Below are positions 1-9,037 of a stretch of 64,000 nucleotides of DNA, one piece after another. Position 1 is the stretch's first letter; the number at the start of each line of letters is the position of its first letter. The position numbers were made by a program, and so were the translations under genes. The DNA comes from Gimesia alba (GTDB lineage: Bacteria > Planctomycetota > Planctomycetia > Planctomycetales > Planctomycetaceae): positions 7,261,917-7,325,916 of the forward strand of contig NZ_CP036269.1 in NCBI RefSeq assembly GCF_007744675.1, given 5' to 3'. The notes under the pieces were generated by a model. That model ran no database searches. It saw nothing but the letters and a program-made list of their open reading frames with translations, and was not told where the DNA came from.

Positions 1-3000
1 GGTCATCGCCGTACTTGCCGAAATAGTACTGTCCGTGATCGACAGAATTTCGTGATTCAGAATCGCACCACCGTTCTCGGCATATCCTTCCATCAAGGTG
101 AGGCCACTGAGGAAAACCTCAATCGTGGTCTCCGCGTCTCCATCATCGACATTAAAGATCCGGCTGTTGTGATTGCCGCTAATGGTGAGTTGATCGGCAC
201 CAAGACCGATGATCGTCACATCATCCGAAATCAACAACTCACTGCTGAGAATAATCGTTTGACCGGCAAGGCTGGCGTCAAAGGTGATGATATCGACATC
301 CGGGGTCAACTCGTTCAACAGCCGGATTGCTTCCCGCAGCGATAGTTGGCCGCTTGAATAATCGCCGTCATCAATGTCTGAATTCGTGTCTACGACAAGC
401 GTCATGGAATGCAGTTCGAACACACCGATATCCACGGCCCCATCAATGATCCGCTCAAAACCGGCTCCGCGCTGGTCGGTCATCAGATCGGCGTTCTCCA
501 CGATCTCATTACTACCCGCGTTGATGGCGATACTTCCGGGCAGTAACGCATGTGTTTTGGTCGGGCCGCCGTTGTCTCTGAGCACCGGATCGATCAGACC
601 CTCAATACTGTCTTGGATGAGATTTGTCTGCCCCGTGAATTCGCCGGCGATCTGGGAACCCGCAGCTGCTGCATTGCCAGCCACAATACTGTTCTTAACC
701 GTCGTCGTCGAACGGGACCCCGGCTCCGGTGTTGATATCCCTCCCCCTGATGTCCCTGCCGTGTTTCCGACAAGCGAACTGTTAACCACATTAAGTGAAC
801 TATTCAACAGCCAGAGTGGTACCGAATCGGCTGGAACATCGCTGTCATTATCATTAATCGGTAGCGTGGTGTCTATAACACCATTCAGACTCACTACAAA
901 TATCAAATCGAGTATCTGAGGTGGGTTAGCCGGAAGAAGTTGCAGGCCCGGATCAACAATAGGGAACTGCGAAGGATCAATCGGAGAGAGATTCACTTCA
1001 GTACCGTCAGGTGAAAACTCTGCACCGTTGCGATGGTAGATCCCACCACCGGCGAGTGCGGCCTGGTTTCCAGACAGAGTCGAATTATAAAGGGACAAGT
1101 GGCCGAGGGTAGCAATGGCGCCACCTGAACCAGTTGCTATATTCTCAAAAAGTGTGCTCTCCTCGATAAAAACAGAACCTGCCAGATTATTGATACCCGC
1201 TCCATCGACGGCTTGATTGTCTGAAAATTCACTCCCTGAAACGTTGAGCTGCGTCCGCCAGACAAAGATTCCGCCTCCTGACTCGGTTGCCGAGTTAGTA
1301 TGGAAAGTTGAATTGAGAATGTTTAACGTCTGAAAACCGATATCTGTAATCCTGGGTATGACATAAATGCCGCCCCCGTTTTCAGCGGAATTACTTTCGA
1401 ACGAACTATTCTCAATCAGAGGTGCAGGAGCGGATTGAACTTCCCCCATGTTATCTACAATAATGCCTGTACTTCCCTGTACCAGATAAATGCCTCCACC
1501 ATCTTCACCCGCAGAATTTCCGTTGAAATTGGTTGCGCTGATTCTGATGTAGCCCAAATTACTGGCAAGGCCACCACCATTCGATGTCGCTTGATTCTGG
1601 TCAAACTGACTTTCGATCAGCTTAAGGTTGCCGACATTATCAACTCCGCCTCCTGTATTCGCAGAGTTCTGAGACAGACTACTTGCCTCAATCACCAAAC
1701 TGCCAACGTTATACAGCCCCCCGCCTGCGCTGGAAGCAACGTTTTCTCTGAATGTGCTGTCGAAGATCTGCATTTCCCCTGAGCGATTGAGAATGCCTCC
1801 TCCCAATTCTGCTGTATTCCCAGTAAAGGAACAGTCGTTGAGAATGACTTGGGGATCAAAACTGTTTTCGAACTTGATTGGCAAACTCGCTGCGACTGCA
1901 TAACTCGGACTAAAAGGCACATCGGCAAGCGGATGAGAGGCAGCAGACATTTCTACCGAATAGATGCCGCCTCCCCTGGTTGCAGAATTTTCGTAAAACG
2001 TGCAGTTCGCGATTTCGGTGGGATCAGGATACCCGAGAACAAAGGTTGCTAATTGCTGCCCGGCCAGTGGGCCATCGGGAATTGTGACTCCTTGAACGCT
2101 CCAGCCTTGTCGATAGGAGTGATAAATACCGCCCCCGTTTATCGCGGCAACATTACCAGTGAAAGTCGAATCAGAAACCTGCAGTTCTCCGTAGGGATGA
2201 TAAATGGCCCCACCACTTCCCTGCGCACTGTTCTCGGTGAAACTGGAGCCACTCACGGTCAATGAAGACGCATAGATGGCACCCCCATCACCGGTCGCCT
2301 GATTTTCTACAAACGAACTGCCGGTGACCGTGACCGAACTCCCACTGTAAATAGCCCCTCCCGCGCTGGCTGTGTTGCGCAGGAAGACCGAATTTTCAAT
2401 CGACATGGTTGCCCCGGCCCCCGACTGGGAAGAAATAGCGCCCCCCAGTCTGGCCTGATTGTCCTGGAAGACCAGATCCGAAACGCTCAGATGTTCATAA
2501 TTAAAAATCGCGCCACCGGTATTGTATCGTTTATAGGAGATGTTCCCCCCTAAACCGATTGACGGCGTGGTATTTTCCAGATCAGGCAGGACAGTGCCAT
2601 CTCCATTGGCAAGTGTCAGACCACTGATTGAGACATACAGATTTGCGCTATGAGTTCCGTCGTAGACATCGAAAATGCGACCAGTATGATTCGCATCAAT
2701 CGTGAGTTGATCCGAACCCAGGCCGATAATCGTCAGGTCATCCGTGATGCGCAATTGATTATTCAGGAATATTGTCAGACCGGTGAGACTGGAACTAAAG
2801 GAAATTGTATCAACCTCAGGTATCTCATTCGCAATCTTGATTGCTTCGCGCAGTGATAATTGACCGCTGGAATAGTCACCATCGTCGAGATCCGAATTTG
2901 AATCGACAACCAGGATGTTGTCAAAATATTCATAAGCACCGACGTCAACCCTTCCATCCGTGATCCGAAAATAACCAACCCCACGTTGATCATTGATTAG

Positions 3001-4869
3001 TCCTGCGGAAAGAGCAGCCTCATTATTACCACGATTAATGGCTACACTGCCAGCCAGTAATGCATGTGTTGGAGTTGGTCCCCCATTATCTGTGAGGATG
3101 GGGTCGAGCAATCCTTCAATGTTATACCGAATAATGTTATGCAGGAAGAGCTTGTTGTATTCCTTAGCGTTTACGGTGAGGTCTAATTGATTATCGTGAT
3201 GTGCGGTATTTCCAGCGACAATGCTGTTAAGGATTAAATCTGATCTCGTACTACTAGAAATTCCACCACCACTGATAGTCGACGAATTCAAGATGATCGT
3301 GCAGTTGATGACTGTCAATGGAATTTCACTAGATGAGAAAAGACCGCCCCCCGATCGCCCCGATTGATTTCCTGAAAGTGTGCTGTTGGTTATGGTAACG
3401 GTACCCAATGGTATGTTCGAAATAGCCCCACCTGATATGCCAGAAGTATTTTGACCGAACGTAGAGCCAAGAACAAAAAGTACCCCTCGATTATTGATGC
3501 CTCCACCGTCAGTTGTGGCTTTATTTTGGTTAAAGACACTGTCTATAACTGTCAGAGTTCCGATAAAGCTATCAATCCCGCCTCCACTCGATAGCGCAGT
3601 ATTTTCGGTAAATGTACTTTCTAATACATCAATGGATGTGTATTTATTGTAGATTCCACCGCCGTGATTGGCAGAATTTTGAAAGAACAAGGAGTTGGAT
3701 ACAAGAAGTGAATCACTTGAAGAACTATAGATTGCCCCCCCCTTTCCGAATGTTCTGTTTCGAGAGAAGACGCTATCTGTCACTATCAGTGATCCGGAAT
3801 AATTGTAGATTCCTCCGCCAGATTCAATTTCAGGCCGTGATGGCTTATACTTTTCATGAGCTTCATTATCCGAAAATGTTGAGCCTTCAATTGTTAAGAT
3901 GCTGCCATTATTAACGAGACCACCTCCGGTATCCTGCGCGTTGTTTTCCCCAAATGTACTATTTTGAATGAGTACTCTTGAATCATTCAAGTTACCGGTT
4001 ATGTAAATTCCCCCGCCGTACTTTGCTTCATTACGTAAGAAGTCACTGTTAGTTACAATTAAATCACCACTGTTAATATAGATTCCTCCCCCCCCAACTG
4101 AACTGTTTTCAGTAAATGTGCTGCCAGTGATCGTGGAAGCATCCAAGAGAAATCTCTTCGAGCTTTCAGAATAAATACCTCCCCCCAAAAGGTCGCTGTA
4201 ATTTGTAGAAAAAGTGCTCATCGTAACCGATAAGAGACTATTTAAGCTGAAAATTCCGCCGCCTGAATTTGCTTTGTTCCCTGAAAACGTACTATTTGAG
4301 ATTGTCAGCCCTGCTGCTGTGCTAAAAATTGCGCCCCCATACTCCGCTTGATTAGCTGTGAGTAGACTGTCTGAAATTACAAGAACCTCACGATTATAGA
4401 TTGCACCACCTTTATACTCAGAACCATTCGTCAGCGTGAGACCACTGATCTCAACATTGATCGTCGTCTCCAAACTGCCATCATCAATATTAAAAATGCG
4501 GCTGTCGGCATTTCCATCGAGGGTCAGTTGATCAGCGCCCAGACCTGTGATCGTCAGGTCGTCAGAAATCAACAACTCCTCTGTGAGCACAATCGTCTGG
4601 CCAGTGAGTGATGCATCAAACGAGATCGTATCCGCGCCGGCGTTCGCATTCGCCGCTTCGATGGCCTCTCTCAGACTGCCTTCGCCGGAATCGTTGGTAT
4701 TCACCACCGTGAAAGCTGTCAGCAGCGTGCGGTCTTCGAGTACTTCGATGGCGTTTCTGGATACCAGAGCCCGTGTAAATGGTGCGAGATTCTGTCGCCG
4801 AGAGTGCGCTGCGTTCGAATGTTTCGGGAGGAACGAGTGCAGAGCTGCTGCTTCAGAGAAGCAAGCCAT
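1..4869 (-). CDS. Giant secreted beta-helix protein, choice-of-anchor Q type (3' end missing)
   Basis: The minus strand is open in one frame from an ATG at 4869 to the window edge (1623 codons, C-terminus outside). Near residue 45 it has L-E-D-R-T-L-L-T-A, an N-terminal motif common on large planctomycete exported proteins. Three modules follow. Each opens with a S-L-R-E-A-I block and a D-D-L-T-I-x-G-L-G-A-D-Q-L-T block (near 4690-4540, 2860-2700 and 345-190). Modules 1 and 2 then run through many units of the form N-S-T-F-S-x-N-x-A-x-x-G-G-G-I, typical of right-handed parallel beta-helices. They close with G-P-T-P-T-H-A-L-L-A-G-S and V-D-V-G-A-Y-E, the choice-of-anchor Q signature (near 3090-2930 and 580-420). 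The start lacks a clear Shine-Dalgarno, so a TTG 13 codons upstream is possible. Probable role: cell-surface or secreted adhesin-like or glycan-binding protein (inference). Confidence 0.85.
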   Translation of the reverse strand, partial: MACFSEAAALHSFLPKHSNAAHSRRQNLAPFTRALVSRNAIEVLEDRTLLTAFTVVNTNDSGEGSLREAIEAANANAGADTISFDASLTGQTIVLTEELLISDDLTITGLGADQLTLDGNADSRIFNIDDGSLETTINVEISGLTLTNGSEYKGGAIYNREVLVISDSLLTANQAEYGGAIFSTAAGLTISNSTFSGNKANSGGGIFSLNSLLSVTMSTFSTNYSDLLGGGIYSESSKRFLLDASTITGSTFTENSSVGGGGIYINSGDLIVTNSDFLRNEAKYGGGIYITGNLNDSRVLIQNSTFGENNAQDTGGGLVNNGSILTIEGSTFSDNEAHEKYKPSRPEIESGGGIYNYSGSLIVTDSVFSRNRTFGKGGAIYSSSSDSLLVSNSLFFQNSANHGGGIYNKYTSIDVLESTFTENTALSSGGGIDSFIGTLTVIDSVFNQNKATTDGGGINNRGVLFVLGSTFGQNTSGISGGAISNIPLGTVTITNSTLSGNQSGRSGGGLFSSSEIPLTVINCTIILNSSTISGGGISSSTRSDLILNSIVAGNTAHHDNQLDLTVNAKEYNKLFLHNIIRYNIEGLLDPILTDNGGPTPTHALLAGSVAINRGNNEAALSAGLINDQRGVGYFRITDGRVDVGAYEYFDNILVVDSNSDLDDGDYSSGQLSLREAIKIANEIPEVDTISFSSSLTGLTIFLNNQLRITDDLTIIGLGSDQLTIDANHTGRIFDVYDGTHSANLYVSISGLTLANGDGTVLPDLENTTPSIGLGGNISYKRYNTGGAIFNYEHLSVSDLVFQDNQARLGGAISSQSGAGATMSIENSVFLRNTASAGGAIYSGSSVTVTGSSFVENQATGDGGAIYASSLTVSGSSFTENSAQGSGGAIYHPYGELQVSDSTFTGNVAAINGGGIYHSYRQGWSVQGVTIPDGPLAGQQLATFVLGYPDPTEIANCTFYENSATRGGGIYSVEMSAASHPLADVPFSPSYAVAASLPIKFENSFDPQVILNDCSFTGNTAELGGGILNRSGEMQIFDSTFRENVASSAGGGLYNVGSLVIEASSLSQNSANTGGGVDNVGNLKLIESQFDQNQATSNGGGLASNLGYIRISATNFNGNSAGEDGGGIYLVQGSTGIIVDNMGEVQSAPAPLIENSSFESNSAENGGGIYVIPRITDIGFQTLNILNSTFHTNSATESGGGIFVWRTQLNVSGSEFSDNQAVDGAGINNLAGSVFIEESTLFENIATGSGGAIATLGHLSLYNSTLSGNQAALAGGGIYHRNGAEFSPDGTEVNLSPIDPSQFPIVDPGLQLLPANPPQILDLIFVVSLNGVIDTTLPINDNDSDVPADSVPLWLLNSSLNVVNSSLVGNTAGTSGGGISTPEPGSRSTTTVKNSIVAGNAAAAGSQIAGEFTGQTNLIQDSIEGLIDPVLRDNGGPTKTHALLPGSIAINAGSNEIVENADLMTDQRGAGFERIIDGAVDIGVFELHSMTLVVDTNSDIDDGDYSSGQLSLREAIRLLNELTPDVDIITFDASLAGQTIILSSELLISDDVTIIGLGADQLTISGNHNSRIFNVDDGDAETTIEVFLSGLTLMEGYAENGGAILNHEILSITDSTISASTAMT

Positions 4870-5323
4870 TGGAATGGAAACATGTTTGTGTGGCCCTATC
4901 AAGTATCTTTAAGTCTCATCTAAGCAGCGGACTGTCCATCTTTCGTACACTACAAGAATAGTGATCAAATACAACGTAACTTTGTGCCGAAAACCATTTA
5001 AACAAAGAGGTTTATGTACACTGCCTGCTCTCAATTTGCCCAATTTGTAGGACTTGTACTGCACACAGGATCTTACCAAGAATCGTTCGATCTGATTCGA
5101 ATGACTCGTTCTGTGCGTTTGAATAGACAATCTGTACCCCAACAGACGAGGCGAATCACTCAAGCTAACAAATTTTGATAGACAAATTTCTACAAATTCC
5201 AAAATAAAATTTGAAATTCAATCAGCCGCAAAACGCTGGCAGCCGTTCCCCTTCTTTTCAGAATCCGGCTGATGTGTATAATCCGCTACGCGTTGAAATT
5301 GACCTGAGCTGAATGGAGTAAAC
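4870..5323. other. Intergenic region, divergent promoters
   Basis: AT-rich 454 bp between the divergent beta-helix gene and the TerC gene. It must hold both promoters. The stretch near 5160-5220 is especially rich in A/T with repeated AAATTT words. A 97-codon minus ORF lies inside but has no recognisable features. No repeat of the R1-R8 families is seen here. Confidence 0.5.
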
Positions 5324-6085
5324 ATGTTTGAGTGGTTGGCCAGCCCTGAGGCCTGGATTGCGTTGGCGACATTGACGTCATTAGAAATTGTGCTGGGTAT
5401 CGACAACATCATCTTCATTTCCATTCTCGTCGGGCGGCTGCCGGAAAAACAACGAGATCTGGCCCGGACACTGGGGCTGAGCCTGGCGATGATCGCGCGG
5501 CTGATTCTACTGTTCTCGATCTCCTGGGTGATGGGACTCACCGAACCCTGGTTTTCCCTGATGGAATATGATTTTTCCGGCCGCGATCTGATCCTGATTG
5601 GCGGCGGACTGTTTCTGCTGGCCAAAGCCACTCATGAAATTCATAACAGTCTGGAAGGGGTTGCACACGAAGAAACGGGAGCGTCTGCGGCGCAAGCCAC
5701 CTTCGGCTCGGTGCTGGTACAGATCGGGGTACTCGACATTGTCTTCTCGCTGGACTCGGTGATCACCGCCGTCGGTCTTTCGGACCATGTCTCGATCATG
5801 GCGATTGCGATCGTGCTCTCGGTAGCCGTGATGCTGTTCGCTGCGAAACCGATCGGCAATTTTGTCGATGAGCATCCCACGATCAAAATTCTGGCCCTCT
5901 CGTTTCTGATCATGGTCGGCGTGACGCTGATGGTGGAGGGTTTTGGGATTCACGTTCCCAAAGGCTACATCTATTTCGCGATGGCATTTTCTGTCGCCGT
6001 GGAAATGATCAACCTGCGAATGCGGAAAAATCATGTCGAAGCCGTTCGCCTGCGTAAACAAATAGAAGAAGGTGAAACCAGTTAG
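5324..6085 (+). CDS. TerC family integral membrane protein
   Basis: 253-residue hydrophobic protein with about seven membrane segments, the usual size for TerC/YoaE-type proteins. Two internally related segments carry the family's membrane acidic residues: E-I-V-L-G-I-D-N near residue 20 and V-L-D-I-V-F-S-L-D-S near residue 135. TerC proteins are linked to tellurite resistance and, in Bacillus, to manganese export and metalation of secreted enzymes; which ion this one handles is not visible. A GGAG Shine-Dalgarno precedes the ATG. The gene stands alone, divergent from the beta-helix gene and convergent with the ThuA gene. Its 3' end is overlapped by a perfect inverted repeat. Confidence 0.9.
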   Translation: MFEWLASPEAWIALATLTSLEIVLGIDNIIFISILVGRLPEKQRDLARTLGLSLAMIARLILLFSISWVMGLTEPWFSLMEYDFSGRDLILIGGGLFLLAKATHEIHNSLEGVAHEETGASAAQATFGSVLVQIGVLDIVFSLDSVITAVGLSDHVSIMAIAIVLSVAVMLFAAKPIGNFVDEHPTIKILALSFLIMVGVTLMVEGFGIHVPKGYIYFAMAFSVAVEMINLRMRKNHVEAVRLRKQIEEGETS

Positions 6086-6102
6086 CTGATCTCACCTTCT
6101 TC
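6065..6102 (+). terminator. Hairpin over the terC stop codon
   Basis: Perfect 11-bp inverted repeat: arm GAAGAAGGTGA at 6065-6075, 16-nt loop, arm TCACCTTCTTC at 6092-6102. The stop codon lies in the loop. No T-run follows, so it may stabilise the mRNA end or act as a weak or factor-dependent terminator. Confidence 0.45.
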
Positions 6103-6172
6103 GCTGAAATGTTCAGATACGGAATGCAACCAGATCGTATTACTTAATTGAATGACTCGTTGACAATCGTGA

Positions 6173-6200
6173 GGAACCGGGGCTAACGCCCTGCGGCTAA
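6173..6200 (-). repeat. Dispersed repeat R1
   Basis: Copy of the R1 element in the convergent gap between the TerC and ThuA genes. Consensus on its own strand is TTAGCCGCAGGGCGTTAGC followed by CCCGGTTCC. The GGGC-GTTA-GCCC core can fold into a hairpin. Other copies: 7564-7591, 8175-8199, 41028-41061, 47779-47812, 62340-62365. Confidence 0.8.
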
Positions 6201-6323
6201 TGGGAAACACTGGCGGGCGAGTTCCCAGCACCCAGGTCAGCCGCACGGGGTCCACCGTGGTGAATGCCCTTTCCAGTCAATCACCCTGAGAACGATTCCC
6301 GCATCACAACCTTAGCGCCTGCT

Positions 6324-7334
6324 TCAAGGCGCCTGGACTGTCGGCTCGTTGTCGTTCCATTTGACTTTGGGAATCGGCTGTGTCACTTTGCCGGTCGCCG
6401 CCCATTCAGTGCCGCGTTGCAACGTAATCTGAAAACCGGTCCCCTGCAGAGCCGTCGTATCGTGTCCCAGCGTCGTATGGAACACACGGCCTTTTCCATA
6501 ATTGATGGTCATCATAATCGGCTCGTGTTCGCCGGTGCCGCGTTCGCTGGGTTCGGAATACGCGGTCGCGAGAACACTCACATTTTCCGCGGGTCCCCGG
6601 AGCTTACCGTACACTTCATCGGCGGGATGCATCCACTCGACGGGTAGCCCTTTTACGATGGGATGTGCGGGCTGACGAACTTTGACGACAACGGGAATTC
6701 GCGTGCCATGGGTTCCCCCTCGACCGGCGGACGTATCTTTGATCCATTTGTCATCACGCAGTCGCAACATGGGACCCGATTTCTCATCGCGACCGCCCCA
6801 ACCGCCGACGGCGATCATTTTGTTATATGCGGGCCAATCGGAAAATGAATTGTCGGCGGCATGCACAACGACAAAACTGCCGCCGGATGCGACATAATTG
6901 TCGAACGCCTGCTTTACTTCTTCGGGCCAGCTTTCACCATTATAGTTACTGACGACGACATCGTACTGTTTAAAGTCGGGGCGCCAGGCTTTCCATTGTG
7001 CAGGTGCGTCCCGTTTGATGCGGGCAACCGTTTCTTCCCAGCGTCTCAATTGCTGATCCTGATATTTCGCATCCTCTTTGGAAAGCTTGCCCGTGATCAC
7101 ACGCGGTTTGCGCGGGATCCCTTCCGGCGTCGTTGAAACTTCCACATCAAAGCGGCCGGAGTTCTCCAGAATCTTTTTCAGCAGCGGCGTTGTCTGCTGC
7201 CATTTATGATTGTTCTGCCCGTCAATGAGCAGCACCGAAAGTTTTTCATCAGACGATTCCACAGCCCGGCACAAAAGCGGGCTGCAGCAAATCGCCAGCA
7301 ACAACAACACGGAAAAACGGTATGAGCACTTCAA
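6324..7334 (-). CDS. ThuA-like domain protein, secreted
   Basis: 336 residues with a Sec signal peptide (about residues 1-25, hydrophobic core V-L-L-L-L-A-I-C-C) and then a ThuA/trehalose-utilisation fold of the type-1 glutamine amidotransferase class. Visible blocks: V-L-L-I-D-G-Q-N-N-H near residue 35, Y-D-V-V-V-S-N-Y-N-G near 125, G-G-S-F-V-V-V-H-A-A near 150 and G-R-V-F-H-T-T-L-G-H-D near 280. ThuA works with the dehydrogenase ThuB in 3-keto-disaccharide metabolism in rhizobia; in planctomycetes the domain is common beside Gfo/Idh and DUF1080 proteins. The start codon is TTG, supported by AAAGGAGA seven bases upstream. Enzyme activity is not proven for most members. Confidence 0.85.
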   Translation of the reverse strand: MKCSYRFSVLLLLAICCSPLLCRAVESSDEKLSVLLIDGQNNHKWQQTTPLLKKILENSGRFDVEVSTTPEGIPRKPRVITGKLSKEDAKYQDQQLRRWEETVARIKRDAPAQWKAWRPDFKQYDVVVSNYNGESWPEEVKQAFDNYVASGGSFVVVHAADNSFSDWPAYNKMIAVGGWGGRDEKSGPMLRLRDDKWIKDTSAGRGGTHGTRIPVVVKVRQPAHPIVKGLPVEWMHPADEVYGKLRGPAENVSVLATAYSEPSERGTGEHEPIMMTINYGKGRVFHTTLGHDTTALQGTGFQITLQRGTEWAATGKVTQPIPKVKWNDNEPTVQAP

Positions 7335-7587
7335 TGGATTTCTCCTTTATCTCAATGGATTGACACTATCATCAAATGGAATCAGTTCGCAGCGGTGGGG
7401 AATCAGACACTAAAATAACATTCTCACGCCTTGAAGTCACGCGATATCTGACCGAAGCGATTGAGGTACTGGGTAGCCCCGGATGAAAGGATGATACCAG
7501 ATACCGCACCCGACACTATGCGATAGGCGCGCATAATTTGCCGCAAAATATTACATGGCATCAGGAACCGGGGCCAACGCCCTGCGG
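7335..7587. other. Intergenic region with R3 remnant and R1 copy
   Basis: Upstream region of the ThuA gene. It holds a broken R3 remnant near 7471-7490 (GGTAGCCCCGGATG, then diverged) and the R1 copy at 7564-7591, which reaches into the end of the next gene. The ThuA promoter must be here; no clear -35/-10 pair was assigned. Confidence 0.4.
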
Positions 7588-7591
7588 CTAA
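7564..7591 (-). repeat. Dispersed repeat R1 supplying a stop codon
   Basis: R1 copy with one change from the 6173 copy. Its TTAGCC end overlaps the last codon of the membrane protein gene at 7588, so the TAG of the repeat is that gene's stop codon. Confidence 0.75.
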
Positions 7592-8037
7592 TCTGGTTCA
7601 GAAACCCTTTCATCTTTGAACTGTTGGGCAACATCTTCCGGAATGTCATTCGGATTTTGTTTGATTGTTGATGGACTGGTTAAATTCCAATCAATCATGA
7701 GCCCAATAATCGCACCTGAAATAGCGCCCATCATTGGAACAATATATTCCTTAAATACCGCCTCCTGGTGCGTACTGGAAATTGGATCGGTAAATATCAT
7801 CAGAAATCCCATTCCTAGAATCGTACAGGGAATTATGGGCCCCCAATTACAAAGTATTCCGGAAGTTGCGATCCCGCCGAAGAAAACAAGATATGCCATC
7901 CGGGAGTCAGAAAACACATCGGAGGGATTTTCCATGAGGACGGCCGACAACGGTAGAAACGTGATCAACCCCACGCTGATCCATAGCACTCGTTCAAACC
8001 TGGTCGTTTTTCGTTTGGATTGAAGCAGTGAGATCAT
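7588..8037 (-). CDS. Small membrane protein of unknown function
   Basis: 149 residues. About four hydrophobic segments are visible (near residues 18-36, 47-63, 65-84 and 98-118), then a hydrophilic acidic tail of about 30 residues (Q-N-P-N-D-I-P-E-D-V-A-Q-Q-F). No family recognised. The reading frame ends in a TAG that belongs to an R1 repeat, so the ancestral C-terminus may have been different. It has its own intergenic gaps on both sides and is probably monocistronic. No function is proposed. Confidence 0.65.
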   Translation of the reverse strand: MISLLQSKRKTTRFERVLWISVGLITFLPLSAVLMENPSDVFSDSRMAYLVFFGGIATSGILCNWGPIIPCTILGMGFLMIFTDPISSTHQEAVFKEYIVPMMGAISGAIIGLMIDWNLTSPSTIKQNPNDIPEDVAQQFKDERVSEPD

Positions 8038-8345
8038 GCCAGCTCCAGGTAGTGTTTATTTAATAGATTTGAGCGTGATTCTGTGGTCGACAGAGTGAGC
8101 TATGTCAGATCAAACCGTAGTCGATGGTGCGATATTGCCTTTGTTTCCTAGACTATGACCGCAGAAAAAGCCACTAGCCGCAGGGCGTTAGCCCCGGTTA
8201 ACGTCTTAGGTAGCCACCGTTTGAATTAAGAAACACTACCTGGCAATATAACAAAAAAGTTTACAGAGAAATCATACTATCCGAGGCCAAGATGAAACAA
8301 GAAGTAACTTAGAATTCTACAATACGATGAAAAATCTGACCGCGC
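8038..8345. repeat. Intergenic region with R7 and R1 copies
   Basis: 8076-8179 aligns without gaps to 56131-56234 (72 of 104 identical by hand count): repeat R7. It runs straight into an R1 copy at 8175-8199 (+). 8208-8222 keeps a fragment resembling the R8/R5 end (GTAGCCACCGTTT, inverted). The rest carries nothing recognised. Confidence 0.65.
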
Positions 8346-8385
8346 ACAAAAAAGCAGGAGCCCCCATGCGGGAAACTCCTGCTTT
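8346..8385 (-). terminator. Rho-independent terminator of the peroxiredoxin gene
   Basis: On the minus strand a 10-bp stem (AAAGCAGGAG at 8376-8385 read in reverse, pairing with 8351-8360) with a 15-nt loop is followed by a run of six T (8348-8353 on the complement). It lies about 25 bp after the peroxiredoxin stop codon. Confidence 0.85.
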
Positions 8386-8409
8386 GAATGCTGATTCAGC
8401 GGGAAAGAC

Positions 8410-8937
8410 TTAGAGAGTCTTTTCACCTTTCTTCCAGTTACAGGGAACATTTTCGCCTGTCTGGAGAGCGTCGAGGACACGCAGAACTTCTTCCACATTA
8501 CGTCCGACGCTCAGCGGGTGGATCGCCAGCCACTGGCAGACGCCTTCCGGATCGATCAGGAAGATACCACGCAGTGAGATACCGAGTTCTTCTTTGAGAA
8601 CGCCGTAATCGCTTGACAGCTTGTGAGTGCCGTCGGCCAACATGGGATATTTCAGGTCAGCCAGTTGAGGATCAGCGTCGCACCAGCCTTTGTGAGAGTA
8701 CTTGCTGTCGGTGCTGGCTGTCAGAACTTCGCAGTTGCGTTCTTCAAACTGACCGAGGGCATCGTTGAATGCCACTAATTCAGTGGGGCAAACAAACGTG
8801 AAGTCCAGAGGATAGAAAAACAGGCATACCCACTTGCCTTTGAAGTCGGCCAGTTTGTAATCCTTGAATGAATCACTGGTACGGTCATATCCCTGCAAAG
8901 CAAAATCGGGAGCGGGCTGCATTACGTTAACTGTCAT
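8410..8937 (-). CDS. 2-Cys peroxiredoxin (AhpC/Prx1 type)
   Basis: 175 residues; reduces hydrogen peroxide and organic peroxides in the cytoplasm. The peroxidatic motif is F-Y-P-L-D-F-T-F-V-C-P-T-E with Cys50. Cys166 in E-N-V-P-C-N-W sits where typical 2-Cys enzymes carry the resolving Cys (usually V-C-P-A-x-W). The catalytic-site R is expected in S-L-R-G-I-F near residue 121. Slightly shorter than the usual 187-200 residues. No signal peptide. Strong terminator downstream, so probably transcribed alone. The reductant (AhpF or thioredoxin) is not encoded nearby. Confidence 0.93.
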   Translation of the reverse strand: MTVNVMQPAPDFALQGYDRTSDSFKDYKLADFKGKWVCLFFYPLDFTFVCPTELVAFNDALGQFEERNCEVLTASTDSKYSHKGWCDADPQLADLKYPMLADGTHKLSSDYGVLKEELGISLRGIFLIDPEGVCQWLAIHPLSVGRNVEEVLRVLDALQTGENVPCNWKKGEKTL

Positions 8938-9037
8938 TAGTCTTTACTTACCTTCAAAATATTGGTGAAAAAATGATTTCATGTTAACGACGCGGGCCGC
9001 TTCTTGATGAAGACAACCCGCATCATGAGCGTCTGTT

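Noticed and set aside
374-919. 181-codon plus-strand ORF and other plus ORFs up to 4912
   Set aside because: They are antisense to the beta-helix gene, whose minus-strand frame is uninterrupted and shows clear repeat motifs.
4909-5202. 97-codon minus ORF in the terC upstream gap
   Set aside because: No domain, no ribosome-binding site, AT-rich promoter-like composition.
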